Assembly: GCA_030252795.1 (NCBI GenBank)
Contig: CP127080.1
Coordinates: forward strand, 1,686,501-1,750,500
Origin: Porticoccaceae bacterium LTM1
GTDB lineage: Bacteria > Pseudomonadota > Gammaproteobacteria > Pseudomonadales > Porticoccaceae
Length of the DNA: 64,000 bases
Reading direction: 5' to 3'
Positions 17,578 to 27,444 of the stretch are shown here, piece by piece (position 1 is the stretch's first letter; every line of letters starts with the position of its first letter). Below the pieces are notes generated by a model that saw nothing but the letters and a program-made list of their open reading frames with translations, had not been told where the DNA came from and made no database searches. The position numbers and the translations under genes were made by a program.

Positions 17578-18042
17578 ATGGCCCACCTGGCATCTGCACA
17601 ATCTCTGAAAGAGCTGAAAACCATCTATCGAAAGCTTGCTTCGATTCATCACCCTGATCGAGGCGGCTGCGTTGAATCCATGCAACAACTGAACCTGCAA
17701 TATCAACTGCACCAGGAACGGTTACAACTCGCTGCTAACGACCCACTGTTTTCAGTATCCACACACTCCAGCTGGGAGAACGGTTGGGAGTCGATACACT
17801 CCAGAAATAAACAACCCACTCCCCCACCGTGTAACTTCAACTCAATAGCAGTCGGCGACAAAATATATATCAATGCCACGCTATGTAAGGTACTTGGTGT
17901 AACGGATGACAGCTTTCGAGCCCAAGCCATTGGCCGGGAACGCCAATCGGTATTTGATAAAAAAACAGGCATTGGAATTTTTAATCGCCGCCTGCGGGCG
18001 AGCTACTCCCCTTTAGACCGGCAAAGATACAACTGCCACTAA
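17578..18042 (+). CDS. J-domain-like small protein
   Basis: A 154-residue protein with an N-terminal partial J domain: LKELKTIYRKLASIHHPDRGGCVESMQQLNLQYQ, containing the HPD tripeptide that stimulates Hsp70 ATPase. The C-terminal half (from about residue 85) is a small beta-rich segment, VGDKIYINATLCKVLGVTDDSFRAQAIGR, of unknown type. It resembles short DnaJ-like proteins of marine Gammaproteobacteria. AAGGA lies at proper spacing before the ATG. Cytoplasmic; client unknown. Confidence 0.8.
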   Translation: MAHLASAQSLKELKTIYRKLASIHHPDRGGCVESMQQLNLQYQLHQERLQLAANDPLFSVSTHSSWENGWESIHSRNKQPTPPPCNFNSIAVGDKIYINATLCKVLGVTDDSFRAQAIGRERQSVFDKKTGIGIFNRRLRASYSPLDRQRYNCH

Positions 18043-18102
18043 GGTCTGGACACAAAATGGTGATTACCCTGTAAAATTTCGAAATCAGAAAGAGGGTTAC
18101 AT

Positions 18103-19230
18103 ATGACTAGAAAAATTATCCTGACTTTGGGCCTATGCCTGTTAACCAGTGCAGCGTTGCAGGCTGCGGAGCCAGCCCGTTTTACAAAGCCTTACATTAA
18201 ACGGGTGACAGAACTTGCACTGGGCTGCATCCACACCGAATACCCCAATATTCTCAGCTACTTAAAAGAAAAGAACATTAAGTCAACATACTTCTCGGAT
18301 ACCCCGTTTAGCGGCGATTCATACAAACAACAGGCTCCCGCTTTTTACGGCTGCTTTGACTGGCACTCAAGTGTTCACAACCACTGGGCATTGGTGCGAA
18401 TCCTGCGACTATCAGCCAACCCCGAGCAGCAGTCACAGATTATCGATACCTTAAATTCCAGCTTCACCCCAGAGAATATTGCCACTGAAGTAGCCTCTTT
18501 CCAGTCACCTGAAATGCATCGTGGTTACGAGCTGCCATACGGGTTTACATGGTTCCTGCAACTTACTGGCGAATTACGTCAATGGGACAACCTACAAGCC
18601 CGTCAATGGCTCGCTAACCTCAAACCACTTGAAGATTTGATAGTCGAGCGGCTGCAAATCTGGTTAGCCAGCATGAATACACCGTTGATTATAGGTACTC
18701 ATAACAACACAGCCTTTAACTTGGGCCTGATGCTGGACTGGGCCAAAGTCAGTGACAACTCCCATATCGCCAGACGCATTGAATGGTTTACTAAAAAACA
18801 CTACGGAAAAAAAGCCAGCTGTCCTATCGCCAGTGAACCTGAGCGCAAGGACTTCCTCTCTCCCTGTCTGGCAGAGGCTGACCTGATGCGTCGCGTACTG
18901 ACTACAGCAGAATTCGATAAATGGTTCAGTGATTTTCTGCCGACAGTACCGCTCAACGGTAAAGCCGGCTGGTTATCTGTACAACTTAGCGCTGGCGAAG
19001 ACACGCATCTTTTCGGCCTTAACCTCACCCGCGCCTGGATGCTGGATGGCATAGCTCAGGCATTGCCAGAAAAAGACCCACGCATCGCTACCCTGAATGC
19101 CGAATCCAAAGCCCACCAGGAAGCTGGCACTGGCATCGTACTTGGTGAACTCAACTATATGGCTTCTCACTGGCTAGGCAGTTTTACGGCTTACCTGCTA
19201 ACCGAGAGAGGTGTCAGTATTGAGAACTGA
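18103..19230 (+). CDS. DUF2891 family exported protein
   Basis: A 375-residue protein with a signal peptide (MTRKIILTLGLCLLTSAALQA, cleavage before AEPARF), so it is periplasmic or outer-membrane associated. The body matches the DUF2891 pattern: APAFYGCFDWHSSVHNHWALVRIL near residue 86, YGFTWFLQL, GTHNNTAFNLGLMLDWA, and the C-terminal NYMASHWLGSFTAYLL. An all-helical barrel like that of glycoside-hydrolase-type toroids is likely, but no activity is known for the family. A GAGGG site precedes the ATG. Confidence 0.85.
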   Translation: MTRKIILTLGLCLLTSAALQAAEPARFTKPYIKRVTELALGCIHTEYPNILSYLKEKNIKSTYFSDTPFSGDSYKQQAPAFYGCFDWHSSVHNHWALVRILRLSANPEQQSQIIDTLNSSFTPENIATEVASFQSPEMHRGYELPYGFTWFLQLTGELRQWDNLQARQWLANLKPLEDLIVERLQIWLASMNTPLIIGTHNNTAFNLGLMLDWAKVSDNSHIARRIEWFTKKHYGKKASCPIASEPERKDFLSPCLAEADLMRRVLTTAEFDKWFSDFLPTVPLNGKAGWLSVQLSAGEDTHLFGLNLTRAWMLDGIAQALPEKDPRIATLNAESKAHQEAGTGIVLGELNYMASHWLGSFTAYLLTERGVSIEN

Positions 19231-19307
19231 TTACTGCCATCAGAACTCATAACCCATAACTAAAAATCCCCACTGATTGACGTAACGTGGTTCACCTAAG
19301 AAATATC

Positions 19308-19333
19308 GTCATTCCCGCGTAGGCGGGAATGAC
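19308..19333. repeat. Short GTCATTCCCGC palindrome
   Basis: GTCATTCCCGCG pairs with CGGGAATGAC. This is the common REP-like palindrome of many proteobacterial genomes. It lies between the convergent DUF2891 and folD genes, where it may protect 3' ends. Confidence 0.75.
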
Positions 19334-19410
19334 AACTACTTCCGAAAACTTAAGTGAACAGCATTACGCTAATTAGCGAGGATTTTTGTAACTACCTACT
19401 GCCGGTCAAC

Positions 19411-20253
19411 TCAGTCCAGCTTTTTCTCTCCTGCATCAACCGATTGCAGAATCAGTGTATTGATGGTCATTGGGCCAACACCACCTGGCACAGGAGTGTA
19501 CGCCGCAACACGCTCTTTCAGTGGCCCCAACTCAATATCACCCACGCCCGGAGGGTGGTAACCGGCATCAACCACAACAGCACCATCTTTAATCCATTCA
19601 GCCTTAATAAACTCCGGCTTGCCGACTGCACCCACAACAATATCAGCCTGCTTGATGTGATCAGCCAGGTTTTGGGTACGGGAGTGACAAATAGTGACGG
19701 TGGCATTGGCATTAAGCAGCATTGCAGCCATAGGCTTACCCAGAATCGGGCTGCGACCAACCACCACAGCGTGCTTGCCGTTCAGATCGATATCGTAAGC
19801 CGCCAGCAGGCGCATGATGCCCTGTGGAGTTGCAGACCCGTACGCCTCTTCCCCCATAGCCATGCGGCCATAACCCAGGCAGGTAACACCATCCACATCC
19901 TTATTGAGAGCAATAGCATCAAAGCAGGCACGCTCATCAATCTGCTCTGGCACCGGGTGCTGCAGCAGAATGCCGTGGCAATTTGGATCGGCATTCAACT
20001 CTTCAATTTTTACCAACAACTCCTCGGTAGTGGTCTCTTCCGGCATCTCTACCGCAATCGAATCCATGCCAACACGCTTGCAAGCGTTCTGTTTCATGCG
20101 CACATAGGTTGCTGAGGCGGGATCTCCGCCCACCAGAATGGTGGCCAGAATTGGAGTGGCACCGCTCTTTTCTTTAAGCGCGGCTACTCGCTCACTGAGC
20201 TCGGCTTCGGTGCGTTTGGCAATTTCTTTACCGTCGAGAACGATCGCAGTCAT
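19411..20253 (-). CDS. folD: FolD: methylenetetrahydrofolate dehydrogenase/cyclohydrolase
   Basis: A bifunctional folate C1 enzyme of 280 residues that interconverts 5,10-methylene- and 10-formyl-THF with NADP+. The catalytic lysine is in [16 protein letters not shown], the DKDVDGV-type substrate loop appears as [11 protein letters not shown], the cofactor region is [14 protein letters not shown], and the family C-terminal motif [10 protein letters not shown] is present. Details such as [13 protein letters not shown] and [14 protein letters not shown] differ from the E. coli-type enzyme (GILVQLPLP, DGFHPYNVG). It therefore belongs to another FolD subgroup, and a second folD elsewhere is possible. 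Confidence 0.94.
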   Translation of the reverse strand: MTAIVLDGKEIAKRTEAELSERVAALKEKSGATPILATILVGGDPASATYVRMKQNACKRVGMDSIAVEMPEETTTEELLVKIEELNADPNCHGILLQHPVPEQIDERACFDAIALNKDVDGVTCLGYGRMAMGEEAYGSATPQGIMRLLAAYDIDLNGKHAVVVGRSPILGKPMAAMLLNANATVTICHSRTQNLADHIKQADIVVGAVGKPEFIKAEWIKDGAVVVDAGYHPPGVGDIELGPLKERVAAYTPVPGGVGPMTINTLILQSVDAGEKKLD

Positions 20254-20549
20254 TGGGGCTGGTTCCTAGAAGTTTGCTGAGGTGTAAAAAGGCGGTAATT
20301 TTCTCATGCCACCCTTCCCCTGTGAAGAGCAAGCCGCATTTCTTGACCAGATTTGCGCCTCCTAGAGCCTATAGACAGCAAAAACGCACTAGCTGGCCTC
20401 GCTCAGCCCCAGAAATGACGTGGCTTTCAGCCCAAACGCAGGCAACTTGCGCTGAAAACAGTAAAACTTTCCATTAGGGGTCTTTTTTAGGGGGCATTTG
20501 CTGTATAATTGCGCGCTATTTTGACCATGGCTCACTTTAGAGAGAAGCA

Positions 20550-22634
20550 ATGACTGACTTATCACTCTACCGCAACATCGGTATCTTCGCGCACGTTGAC
20601 GCCGGTAAAACAACTACTACCGAGCGCATCCTGAAGCTGACCGGTAAAATTCACAAAACCGGTGAAGTACACGATGGCGCTGCCACTACTGACTTCATGG
20701 AGCAGGAAGCCGAGCGCGGAATTACCATTCAGTCCGCTGCTACTACCTGTTTCTGGAAAGGCCACCGGATGAACATCATCGATACTCCGGGACACGTTGA
20801 CTTCACCGTTGAAGTTTACCGCTCCCTGAAAGTATTGGACGGTGGTGTTGGCGTATTCTGTGGTTCCGGCGGCGTTGAGCCTCAGTCCGAAACCAACTGG
20901 CGCTACGCGAACGAATCAGAAGTATCTCGTCTGATCTTCGTAAACAAGCTGGACCGTATGGGTGCCGACTTCTACCGCGTTGTTGAGCAGGTTAAGAAGG
21001 TTCTGGGCGCTAACCCACTGGTTATGACCCTGCCGATCGGCATCGAAGACGACTTCAAAGGCGTTGTAGACGTTCTGACCCAGAAAGCTTACATCTGGGA
21101 CGATTCCGGCCTGCCAGAGAACTACGAAGTAACCGACATCCCGGCCGAAATGGTTGACGATGCCGCCATGTACCGCGAGCAGCTGATCGAAACCGCTGTT
21201 GAGATGGACGACGACCTGATGATGGCTTACATGGAAGGTGAAGAGCCGTCCATCGAAGACATCAAGCGCTGTATCCGTAAAGGTACCCGCGACCTGGCAT
21301 TCTTCCCGACTTACTGCGGTTCTGCCTTCAAAAACAAAGGTATCCAGCTGGTTCTGGACGCCGTTGTTGACTACCTGCCGAACCCGACCGAAGTTGATCC
21401 GCAGCCGCTGACCGACGAAGAAGGTAACGAAACCGGCAAATTTGCCACTGTTTCCGAAGAAGAGCCACTGCGCGCTCTGGCGTTCAAAATTATGGACGAC
21501 CGTTTCGGCGCCCTGACCTTTATTCGTATCTACTCCGGCAGATTGAGCAAAGGTGACACCATCCTGAACTCCTTCACCGGCAAAACCGAGCGTATCGGCC
21601 GCATGGTGGAAATGCACGCCAACGATCGTACCGAACTGGAAACGGCTCAGGCTGGTGACATCATTGCTGTTATCGGCATGAAGAACGTTCAAACCGGTCA
21701 CACCCTGTGTGACGTTAAGAACCCTTGTACTCTGGAACCAATGGTATTCCCAGAGCCGGTAATCTCTATTGCCGTTGCTCCAAAGGACAAAGGTTCTGTT
21801 GAGAAAATGGGTATTGCCATTGGCAAGATGGTTGCAGAAGATCCATCCTTCCAGGTTGAAACCGACGAAGACTCCGGTGAAACCATCCTGAAAGGTATGG
21901 GTGAGCTGCACCTGGACATTAAAGTAGACATCCTGAAGCGTACCTACGGCGTTGAGCTGGTAGTTGGTAAGCCGCAGGTAGCCTACCGCGAAACCATCAC
22001 CACGCCGATCGAAGACAGCTACACCCACAAGAAGCAGTCTGGTGGTTCTGGCCAGTTCGGTAAGATCGACTACCGTATCAAGCCGGGTGAACCTGGCACT
22101 GGCTTTACCTTCACTTCCACGGTTGTGGGCGGTAACGTTCCTAAAGAATTCTTCCCGGCTGTTGAGAAAGGCTTCAAGAGCATGATGGAAACCGGTCCTC
22201 TGGCTGGCTTCCCGGTTCTGGACGTTGAAGTTGAGCTGTTCGACGGTGGCTACCACGCTGTTGACTCCTCGGCCATCGCGTTCGAAATCGCTGCCAAAGG
22301 TGCTTTCCGTCAATCCATGCCGAAAGCTGGCCCTCAGATGCTTGAGCCGATCATGAAAGTAGACGTGTTCACTCCAGATGATCACGTTGGTGATGTTATC
22401 GGTGACCTGAACCGTCGTCGCGGCATGATCAAGGACCAGGAGCCTGGCGCTACTGGTGTACGCATCAAGGCAGATGTACCGCTGTCCGAAATGTTCGGCT
22501 ACATCGGCCACCTGCGTACCATCACTTCCGGCCGTGGCCAGTTCTCTATGGAGTTCAGCCACTACATGCCTTGCCCGCAAAACGTAGCGGACGAAGTGAT
22601 CGCGAAAGAAAAAGAGCGTCAAGCCAAGAAGTAA
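20550..22634 (+). CDS. fusA: Elongation factor G, second-copy type (EF-G2)
   Basis: A translational GTPase of 694 residues. G1 [10 protein letters not shown] begins near residue 14, G3 DTPGHVDF and G4 NKLDRMG are intact, and domains II to V follow in order. It aligns nearly end to end with the standalone second EF-G of Vibrio (start [20 protein letters not shown], end EKERQAKK). It is not in the rpsL-rpsG-fusA-tuf operon: its neighbours are folD and a small hypothetical gene. Codon use is strongly biased (GGT, CTG, GAA), as expected for high expression. The paralogue could be specialised for translocation, recycling or stress; which of these is not visible. Confidence 0.93.
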   Translation: MTDLSLYRNIGIFAHVDAGKTTTTERILKLTGKIHKTGEVHDGAATTDFMEQEAERGITIQSAATTCFWKGHRMNIIDTPGHVDFTVEVYRSLKVLDGGVGVFCGSGGVEPQSETNWRYANESEVSRLIFVNKLDRMGADFYRVVEQVKKVLGANPLVMTLPIGIEDDFKGVVDVLTQKAYIWDDSGLPENYEVTDIPAEMVDDAAMYREQLIETAVEMDDDLMMAYMEGEEPSIEDIKRCIRKGTRDLAFFPTYCGSAFKNKGIQLVLDAVVDYLPNPTEVDPQPLTDEEGNETGKFATVSEEEPLRALAFKIMDDRFGALTFIRIYSGRLSKGDTILNSFTGKTERIGRMVEMHANDRTELETAQAGDIIAVIGMKNVQTGHTLCDVKNPCTLEPMVFPEPVISIAVAPKDKGSVEKMGIAIGKMVAEDPSFQVETDEDSGETILKGMGELHLDIKVDILKRTYGVELVVGKPQVAYRETITTPIEDSYTHKKQSGGSGQFGKIDYRIKPGEPGTGFTFTSTVVGGNVPKEFFPAVEKGFKSMMETGPLAGFPVLDVEVELFDGGYHAVDSSAIAFEIAAKGAFRQSMPKAGPQMLEPIMKVDVFTPDDHVGDVIGDLNRRRGMIKDQEPGATGVRIKADVPLSEMFGYIGHLRTITSGRGQFSMEFSHYMPCPQNVADEVIAKEKERQAKK

Positions 22635-22770
22635 TTGGCCTGAAGTTCCAGATTTAATACAGCCAACGGACGAGCGGCTGCGAACGAGATACCCATCTCA
22701 CAGCGCTGCTTCCACGAGCTGTAAAAACACCAGGGGCATGCGAACAGGTTCTACCTTCAGCGCCCCGCAA

Positions 22771-22808
22771 AAGAAACCCCGGCAGCACAGCTGTCGGGGT
22801 TTCTTTTT
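22771..22808 (+). terminator. Terminator downstream of fusA
   Basis: AAGAAACCCCGGCAGCAC pairs with GCTGTCGGGGTTTCTT, followed by a T-run. It lies 136 bases after the stop. The rest of 22809-23040 shows no gene. Confidence 0.88.
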
Positions 22809-23040
22809 ATCAAGCTTTTAAAGCTTGGCCCAATCTATTGATATCGAACAGTTTTTGACTTTAAGCCAGCCAAAAACCAGAACCACAAACTCCACCACGG
22901 TCGTGCACAGATCACACTTTTGACTTTTTCTCTGTAGATACCATACTTTTGCATTAGCTTTTATTGAGCCAGCGCACGGAAATTCACTTTAATCGACGGT
23001 TGCACATTCGCCAACAATACAGCGCCTGCATGGAGGCATC

Positions 23041-23259
23041 GTGGACATACTCAAAGAAATCTATATCGCTGAAGACTCTTTTCGCCGTGAAAATGGATCC
23101 AAACCAAAGCACATCCAGATCAATGAGCAAGGGGGAGAGCTGATCAAAAAGGCGCTCTACCCTAACTTGAGGTTACCTAAAGGTATCATTATCCCTAAAC
23201 TGGACGGCATTCCCTTGATCGTAAAACCCCGCCAAAATCGGCTTTGGCAGTTTGCCTGA
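23041..23259 (+). CDS. Small hypothetical protein
   Basis: A 72-residue protein with a GTG start and a good GGAGG site a few bases upstream. The sequence begins MDILKEIYIAEDSFRRENG and ends PRQNRLWQFA; a mid-region KPKHIQINEQGGELIKKAL looks like a small alpha/beta fold. No signal peptide or membrane segment. I do not recognise the family. A terminator follows, so it is monocistronic. Confidence 0.65.
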   Translation: MDILKEIYIAEDSFRRENGSKPKHIQINEQGGELIKKALYPNLRLPKGIIIPKLDGIPLIVKPRQNRLWQFA

Positions 23260-23278
23260 ACAAACAGTTAAAGTGATC

Positions 23279-23312
23279 AAAGGGATTCGATACCTACCGA
23301 ATCCCTTTCTTT
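23279..23312 (+). terminator. Terminator after small hypothetical gene
   Basis: AAAGGGATTCG pairs with CGAATCCCTTT, followed by CTTTTC. It closes the unit that starts at 23041. Confidence 0.85.
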
Positions 23313-23430
23313 TCTACAAACCAAACAAACACACTCGCACACCATCCTGGCATCCACATTAGGAACACCGACACTCCCTTATCCGCTGCAAAGATGGCCC
23401 TCGTGCAAAACGAAATCTGCGATATTTACG

Positions 23431-24774
23431 TCAAGACTCTGGTGCTTTCTGAACTTCTTTACCGACTCGGTTTCTAGTCAAATGTTGAACCGTAGTGCAG
23501 GCGACAACATCGCCTAATACATTCACAGAAGTTCGGAACATATCCAATATCCTGTCTACACCAAGAATAAGTGCGACACCAACGGCAGGAATACCAACCC
23601 CTTCAAGTACCATACTCAAGATTACTATCCCTGCTCCCGGTGTTGCAGGTGAGCCGATTGAAGCCGCAACCGCCATGGTTACAATAAATAAATAACTCAC
23701 AAAACTCAGCTCAACATTGAATACCTGAGCCAAAAATACGGTTGCAATGCCCTGGTACATAGCTGTACCTGCCATATTAATAGTTGCACCCAATGGCACT
23801 AAAAAGCGGGCAATTTCTGTTCTTACTTGTAATTTATCTTCAACGACCTGCATGGTAATAGGCATCACCGCTGCTGAGCTACTGGTAGAAAAGGCCAACA
23901 AAAGCAGCTCTCGGACATTGGAAAAAAATTGGCGTAACGACTGAGTCAGGGTCAGTTTTGCGACAATCAAATAAAGTATGGCAATGATGATTAATCCGAC
24001 TACCACCGTTGCGACATAAACAGCCATGCCCGCAAGTACTTCAATACCCAGATTTGCCACCAATCTTGTTATCAACCCAAAGACCGCAATAGGTGCAAGA
24101 AGCATTGCCCACGATACGATACGAAGACTGACCTCCTGTAAGGCACCCATCAAATCAAACAATGGTTTCGACTTTTGCGCAGGGATAGATAACATGGCGG
24201 CGCCAAGGACCGCTGCAAACAGAATGACCTGGAGCATTTCTCCCGACGCCATAGAATCCAGCGGGTTTTTAGGTATAAGCGCAGAAACTTTATCGGGAAG
24301 TTCAGCGAACCCGGGGAAACCATGGGTCGCTGCACTGGTTAACGGAGCCACGCTTGCATCATTCAGCACACCAGCCTCAACAAAGTGTCCTGGCTGGACA
24401 TTTAAAGCCAATACGATGCCAATAGCGGCAGCTAGTGCCGTTGAGATCACAATAAACAATATGGCGATCAGTCCATTCTGTTTCAGGGCAATCGGATCGT
24501 TACTGACGGCCAATCCTCGAACAATAGATGCGACGACAAGGGGAACCACTATCATTTGAATAACAGCAAGAAAAACCTGTCCCGGCAAAGCCAACCAAGC
24601 TGTAATGACCTTAACGGCTTCGCTTGAAATTAAACCTAAATCTGGCCCCAGTAAAATTCCGGTGACGACGCCTAATACCAGTGCAATAAGTACCTTTAAC
24701 CACAGTCTCCCGCTAATCAGACGATCAAGCTGCCCGGTCAAATTTTTTAGGGAACGGTTGATAGTATGATTCAT
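23431..24774 (-). CDS. Dicarboxylate/amino acid:cation symporter (DAACS)
   Basis: A 447-residue inner-membrane transporter of the glutamate/dicarboxylate:cation symporter family. About eight hydrophobic helices plus two re-entrant hairpins are visible: the serine-rich motif AFSTSSSAAVMPITMQVV (hairpin 1) and GATINMAGTAMYQGIATVFLAQ (transmembrane helix 7 NMxGT motif), then SIGSPATPGAGIVILSMVLEGVG (hairpin 2). Substrates are probably glutamate, aspartate or C4-dicarboxylates driven by Na+ or H+; the exact substrate cannot be told. The start is ATG 24774 with AGGAGG at good spacing. Confidence 0.93.
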   Translation of the reverse strand: MNHTINRSLKNLTGQLDRLISGRLWLKVLIALVLGVVTGILLGPDLGLISSEAVKVITAWLALPGQVFLAVIQMIVVPLVVASIVRGLAVSNDPIALKQNGLIAILFIVISTALAAAIGIVLALNVQPGHFVEAGVLNDASVAPLTSAATHGFPGFAELPDKVSALIPKNPLDSMASGEMLQVILFAAVLGAAMLSIPAQKSKPLFDLMGALQEVSLRIVSWAMLLAPIAVFGLITRLVANLGIEVLAGMAVYVATVVVGLIIIAILYLIVAKLTLTQSLRQFFSNVRELLLLAFSTSSSAAVMPITMQVVEDKLQVRTEIARFLVPLGATINMAGTAMYQGIATVFLAQVFNVELSFVSYLFIVTMAVAASIGSPATPGAGIVILSMVLEGVGIPAVGVALILGVDRILDMFRTSVNVLGDVVACTTVQHLTRNRVGKEVQKAPES

Positions 24775-25046
24775 CCGTTGACCTCCTGTGGTTATCTATC
24801 AGGTTTACCATCCTTTTGGCTAAATCCAACTTTGGTATATGGAACACCAACCAAAAAGCAATTCCCAGAGAAAACAATAGATTCGATAGCCCTTAATGTG
24901 AAGAAACTGACGGAGCTTTTATTGAGGCATATCAAGCCGTGAGGCAGTATGAGAGGAACACCGAAAAGCAATTCGCATCAATCATGGCGGACAGGAGGTA
25001 ATAGCTGCCTTCAGCCTGAAATAGCTAATTTACTAGCTGGATGTAA

Positions 25047-25703
25047 TCACTCTTTTATTACCCTCGTACTCCCCACCGGTTTTTTACTACTTGCCCTATC
25101 CACCTGCACTGCCTCAAGTGGTGCCCTGAGATGTGGTATCAGCAGGTCGTCAAAACAGGCGGTGTCTGTCACATTGGCATCCAGCCATGGATCATAGGCA
25201 TCGTCTGGCAGCCACAGTGGAAATGCTTTTTTGTGGATCTCTGCCAGTGCTGGCAAGCCAGGCAGTGTGATGATCGAGGCGGAATATACGGTTTGTTCTG
25301 TTGCCTTGTCGTGCCATGCCTTCCAGAGCCCACCAAAAGCGATTGCGGAGCCGTCCGCCGGTCGTAACTCATGAGGCTTTTTGCCCTGCTGGCTTTCTAC
25401 GAATGAACTGGCCATTATGATGCAGCGACTGTGGCGGTATTCTGGCTTTTGGGGCAACTTGGCGTAGTTGGTATTTACACTGAAGTAATCCGGATTCACC
25501 TTCATACCACGCTCGGTTTGCTGCAGGTACAACCACCAAATAGCATCCAGCACCTGCCGTTGCCCGCCCCGCTCCACCACAATACTGATGATATGCCCGG
25601 GACGAATATCCGGGCTGTAACACAGCTTCCGGTCATCAATTCCCAACCGATCTGCCAATACAGCAGTTCCATTTGTCTTGATTAATGCGAAATTCGTACA
25701 CAT
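25047..25703 (-). CDS. SOS response-associated peptidase (SRAP/YedK-like), divergent
   Basis: A 218-residue SRAP-domain protein. The family forms a DNA-protein crosslink with abasic sites in single-stranded DNA through Cys2. Cys2 is present (MCTNFALI, where most members have MCGRF). The other active-site positions appear kept: Asn in SVNTNYAKLP, Glu in ASSFVESQ (FxEW in typical members), and His in EIHKKAFPLWL. The divergence around these motifs suggests an atypical subgroup. It is transcribed away from umuDC, with a single strong LexA box between them, so SOS induction is expected. Confidence 0.85.
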   Translation of the reverse strand: MCTNFALIKTNGTAVLADRLGIDDRKLCYSPDIRPGHIISIVVERGGQRQVLDAIWWLYLQQTERGMKVNPDYFSVNTNYAKLPQKPEYRHSRCIIMASSFVESQQGKKPHELRPADGSAIAFGGLWKAWHDKATEQTVYSASIITLPGLPALAEIHKKAFPLWLPDDAYDPWLDANVTDTACFDDLLIPHLRAPLEAVQVDRASSKKPVGSTRVIKE

Positions 25704-25710
25704 AATTCAG

Positions 25711-25726
25711 CTGTATATATTTACAG
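25711..25726. promoter_or_regulatory. LexA (SOS) box between SRAP gene and umuDC
   Basis: CTGTATATATTTACAG is a near-consensus LexA site (CTG-N10-CAG with an AT-rich centre). It lies 8 bases upstream of the SRAP start on one strand and 12 bases upstream of umuD on the other, so one site can repress both. Confidence 0.93.
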
Positions 25727-25738
25727 TGTCAAATCAAA

Positions 25739-26164
25739 ATGAAAGCAACCATTGAAGCCCGACCTCTTGCCGGGACAGTTTTCTACGCTCCGCTGTATGG
25801 GTCCCACGTTCAGGCGGGATTCCCTAGTCCTGCTGACGACTATATCGAGCAACGACTGGATCTTAACGAGCACCTGATCAAGCACCCTGCTGCCACGTTT
25901 TACGCCCGTGCTGCCGGTGACTCCATGACTGATTTCGGTATTTTTAACGGCGACCTTTTGATTGTAGACCGTGCACTACACCCTAAGCACGGGGACATTG
26001 TAATCGCAGCACTTGACGGTGAACTCACCTGTAAAATTCTGAACACACGCCACCATCAACTGTGCTCGGGCAATCAGCAACACCCTCCCATTCCAATTTC
26101 CAGTGACTCAAGCCTGATAATTGAAGGCGTCGTGGTCGCCTCAATTAGACAGCACCGATGCTAG
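25739..26164 (+). CDS. umuD: UmuD-type translesion polymerase accessory protein
   Basis: A 141-residue LexA/UmuD-like S24 peptidase. The self-cleavage site is Ala-Gly in [12 protein letters not shown] (Cys-Gly in E. coli). The catalytic Ser is in [11 protein letters not shown] and the catalytic Lys in GELTCKIL. After RecA-stimulated cleavage, UmuD' joins UmuC to form Pol V. The start ATG follows the LexA box. The 3' end overlaps the umuC start by 7 bases in another frame, giving translational coupling. Confidence 0.95.
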   Translation: MKATIEARPLAGTVFYAPLYGSHVQAGFPSPADDYIEQRLDLNEHLIKHPAATFYARAAGDSMTDFGIFNGDLLIVDRALHPKHGDIVIAALDGELTCKILNTRHHQLCSGNQQHPPIPISSDSSLIIEGVVVASIRQHRC

Positions 26165-27408
26165 CCCTGGTCGACTGCAATTCGTTTTATGCCAGCTGCG
26201 AACAGGTTTTTCGCCCCGACCTGCGCGGCAAACCGGTTGTTGTGCTGTCCAACAATGATGGATGCGTGGTGGCGCGCTCCAAAGAGGCAAAAGCTTTAGG
26301 CATCCCCGACCTGCACGCCTTTTTCAAAATTGAGCACTTGCTGCGAAAACACAACGTCGCCATCTTCTCGAGCAATTACCCTCTGTACGGAGATATCTCC
26401 AACCAAGTGATGACCACCCTTCAGCAGTTCAGTCCACGACTGGAGGTGTACAGTATCGATGAGATGTTTCTGGATCTGGCTGGCATGCCGGAATTGATGA
26501 CCTACAGCCACCAAATTCGGCAAACCGTATGGCAGCATGTTCGAGTACCGGTAAGCGTTGGCATTGCACCGAGCAAAACCCTGGCCAAGCTGGCCAATCG
26601 TGCCGCCAAAGTGCTTGCCAAGTGCAATGGTGTCTGCGTGCTGGACCAACCCCAAAAATGGGAGTGGTTGTTGCGCCGCCTGCCAACCACCGCGGTCTGG
26701 GGAATTGCAAAACGCATGGCCCGCCGACTGGAGGAGATTAATATCTACAGCGCCTGGGATCTCGCCAGCAGCAACCCAAAGTGGGTACGTCAGCGCAGCA
26801 GTGTCTGCTTGGAGCGAACCATCGAAGAACTTAACGGCCACCCCTGCCTGGAGCTGGAAGAGCTACCACCAGCCAAAAAGCAGATTTACTGCACTCGCTC
26901 TTTTGGCAAGTCAGCCACCGATCTACATACAGTCCAGGAAGCCATTGCCCTGTATGCCACGCGAGCCGCGGAAAAATTACGCAGCCAACGGCACCTGGTG
27001 CAAACCATGCAGGTATTCATCCACACCTCCCCCCATAAGCCGGACTTTTACAGTGACAGCCGTATCGTGCAGCTACCCTTTCCAACAGATGACACTCGCC
27101 TGTTGGTGCGCCACGCCCGTCAGGCCGTGGCACAACTGTTTCAGCCGGGACACGCTTTTTTGAAAGCCGGAGTGGGATTACTGCAACTGACCGATAAGCG
27201 CTACCACCAGTTTGACATGCTTACTGCAGGCCAGAGCTACCGCGCCGACCGGTTAATGGAAGTCATTGACCGAATCAATCGCACCCACGGAAAAGGCACC
27301 GCACAACTGGCATCTCAGGGCACCAGCAAACCCTGGTATATGCGACAACAATTTACATCTCCGGGTTACACCACTCGATGGACAGAAGTTCCCACAATTA
27401 AAATGTGA
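26158..27408 (+). CDS. umuC: UmuC-type Y-family DNA polymerase
   Basis: Catalytic subunit of Pol V, 416 residues. Palm motifs: [15 protein letters not shown] (metal Asp6) and [11 protein letters not shown] (catalytic Asp-Glu). The steric-gate region is NSFYAS, and the fingers region contains [21 protein letters not shown]. The helix-hairpin-helix segment appears as [23 protein letters not shown], and a little-finger domain precedes the C-terminus. The function is error-prone lesion bypass during SOS, with UmuD' and RecA. It overlaps umuD. Confidence 0.96.
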   Translation: MLALVDCNSFYASCEQVFRPDLRGKPVVVLSNNDGCVVARSKEAKALGIPDLHAFFKIEHLLRKHNVAIFSSNYPLYGDISNQVMTTLQQFSPRLEVYSIDEMFLDLAGMPELMTYSHQIRQTVWQHVRVPVSVGIAPSKTLAKLANRAAKVLAKCNGVCVLDQPQKWEWLLRRLPTTAVWGIAKRMARRLEEINIYSAWDLASSNPKWVRQRSSVCLERTIEELNGHPCLELEELPPAKKQIYCTRSFGKSATDLHTVQEAIALYATRAAEKLRSQRHLVQTMQVFIHTSPHKPDFYSDSRIVQLPFPTDDTRLLVRHARQAVAQLFQPGHAFLKAGVGLLQLTDKRYHQFDMLTAGQSYRADRLMEVIDRINRTHGKGTAQLASQGTSKPWYMRQQFTSPGYTTRWTEVPTIKM

Positions 27409-27444
27409 TGTCACCGTGAAAACCCAGCTGATAAAAATGGAAAG

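Noticed and set aside
19354-20115. 253-aa open frame antisense to folD
   Set aside because: Shadow of the folD reading frame; folD motifs on the other strand are unambiguous.
20916-22622. 568-aa open frame antisense to fusA
   Set aside because: Its length comes from the strong codon bias of fusA on the other strand. No family motif, start site or context supports it.
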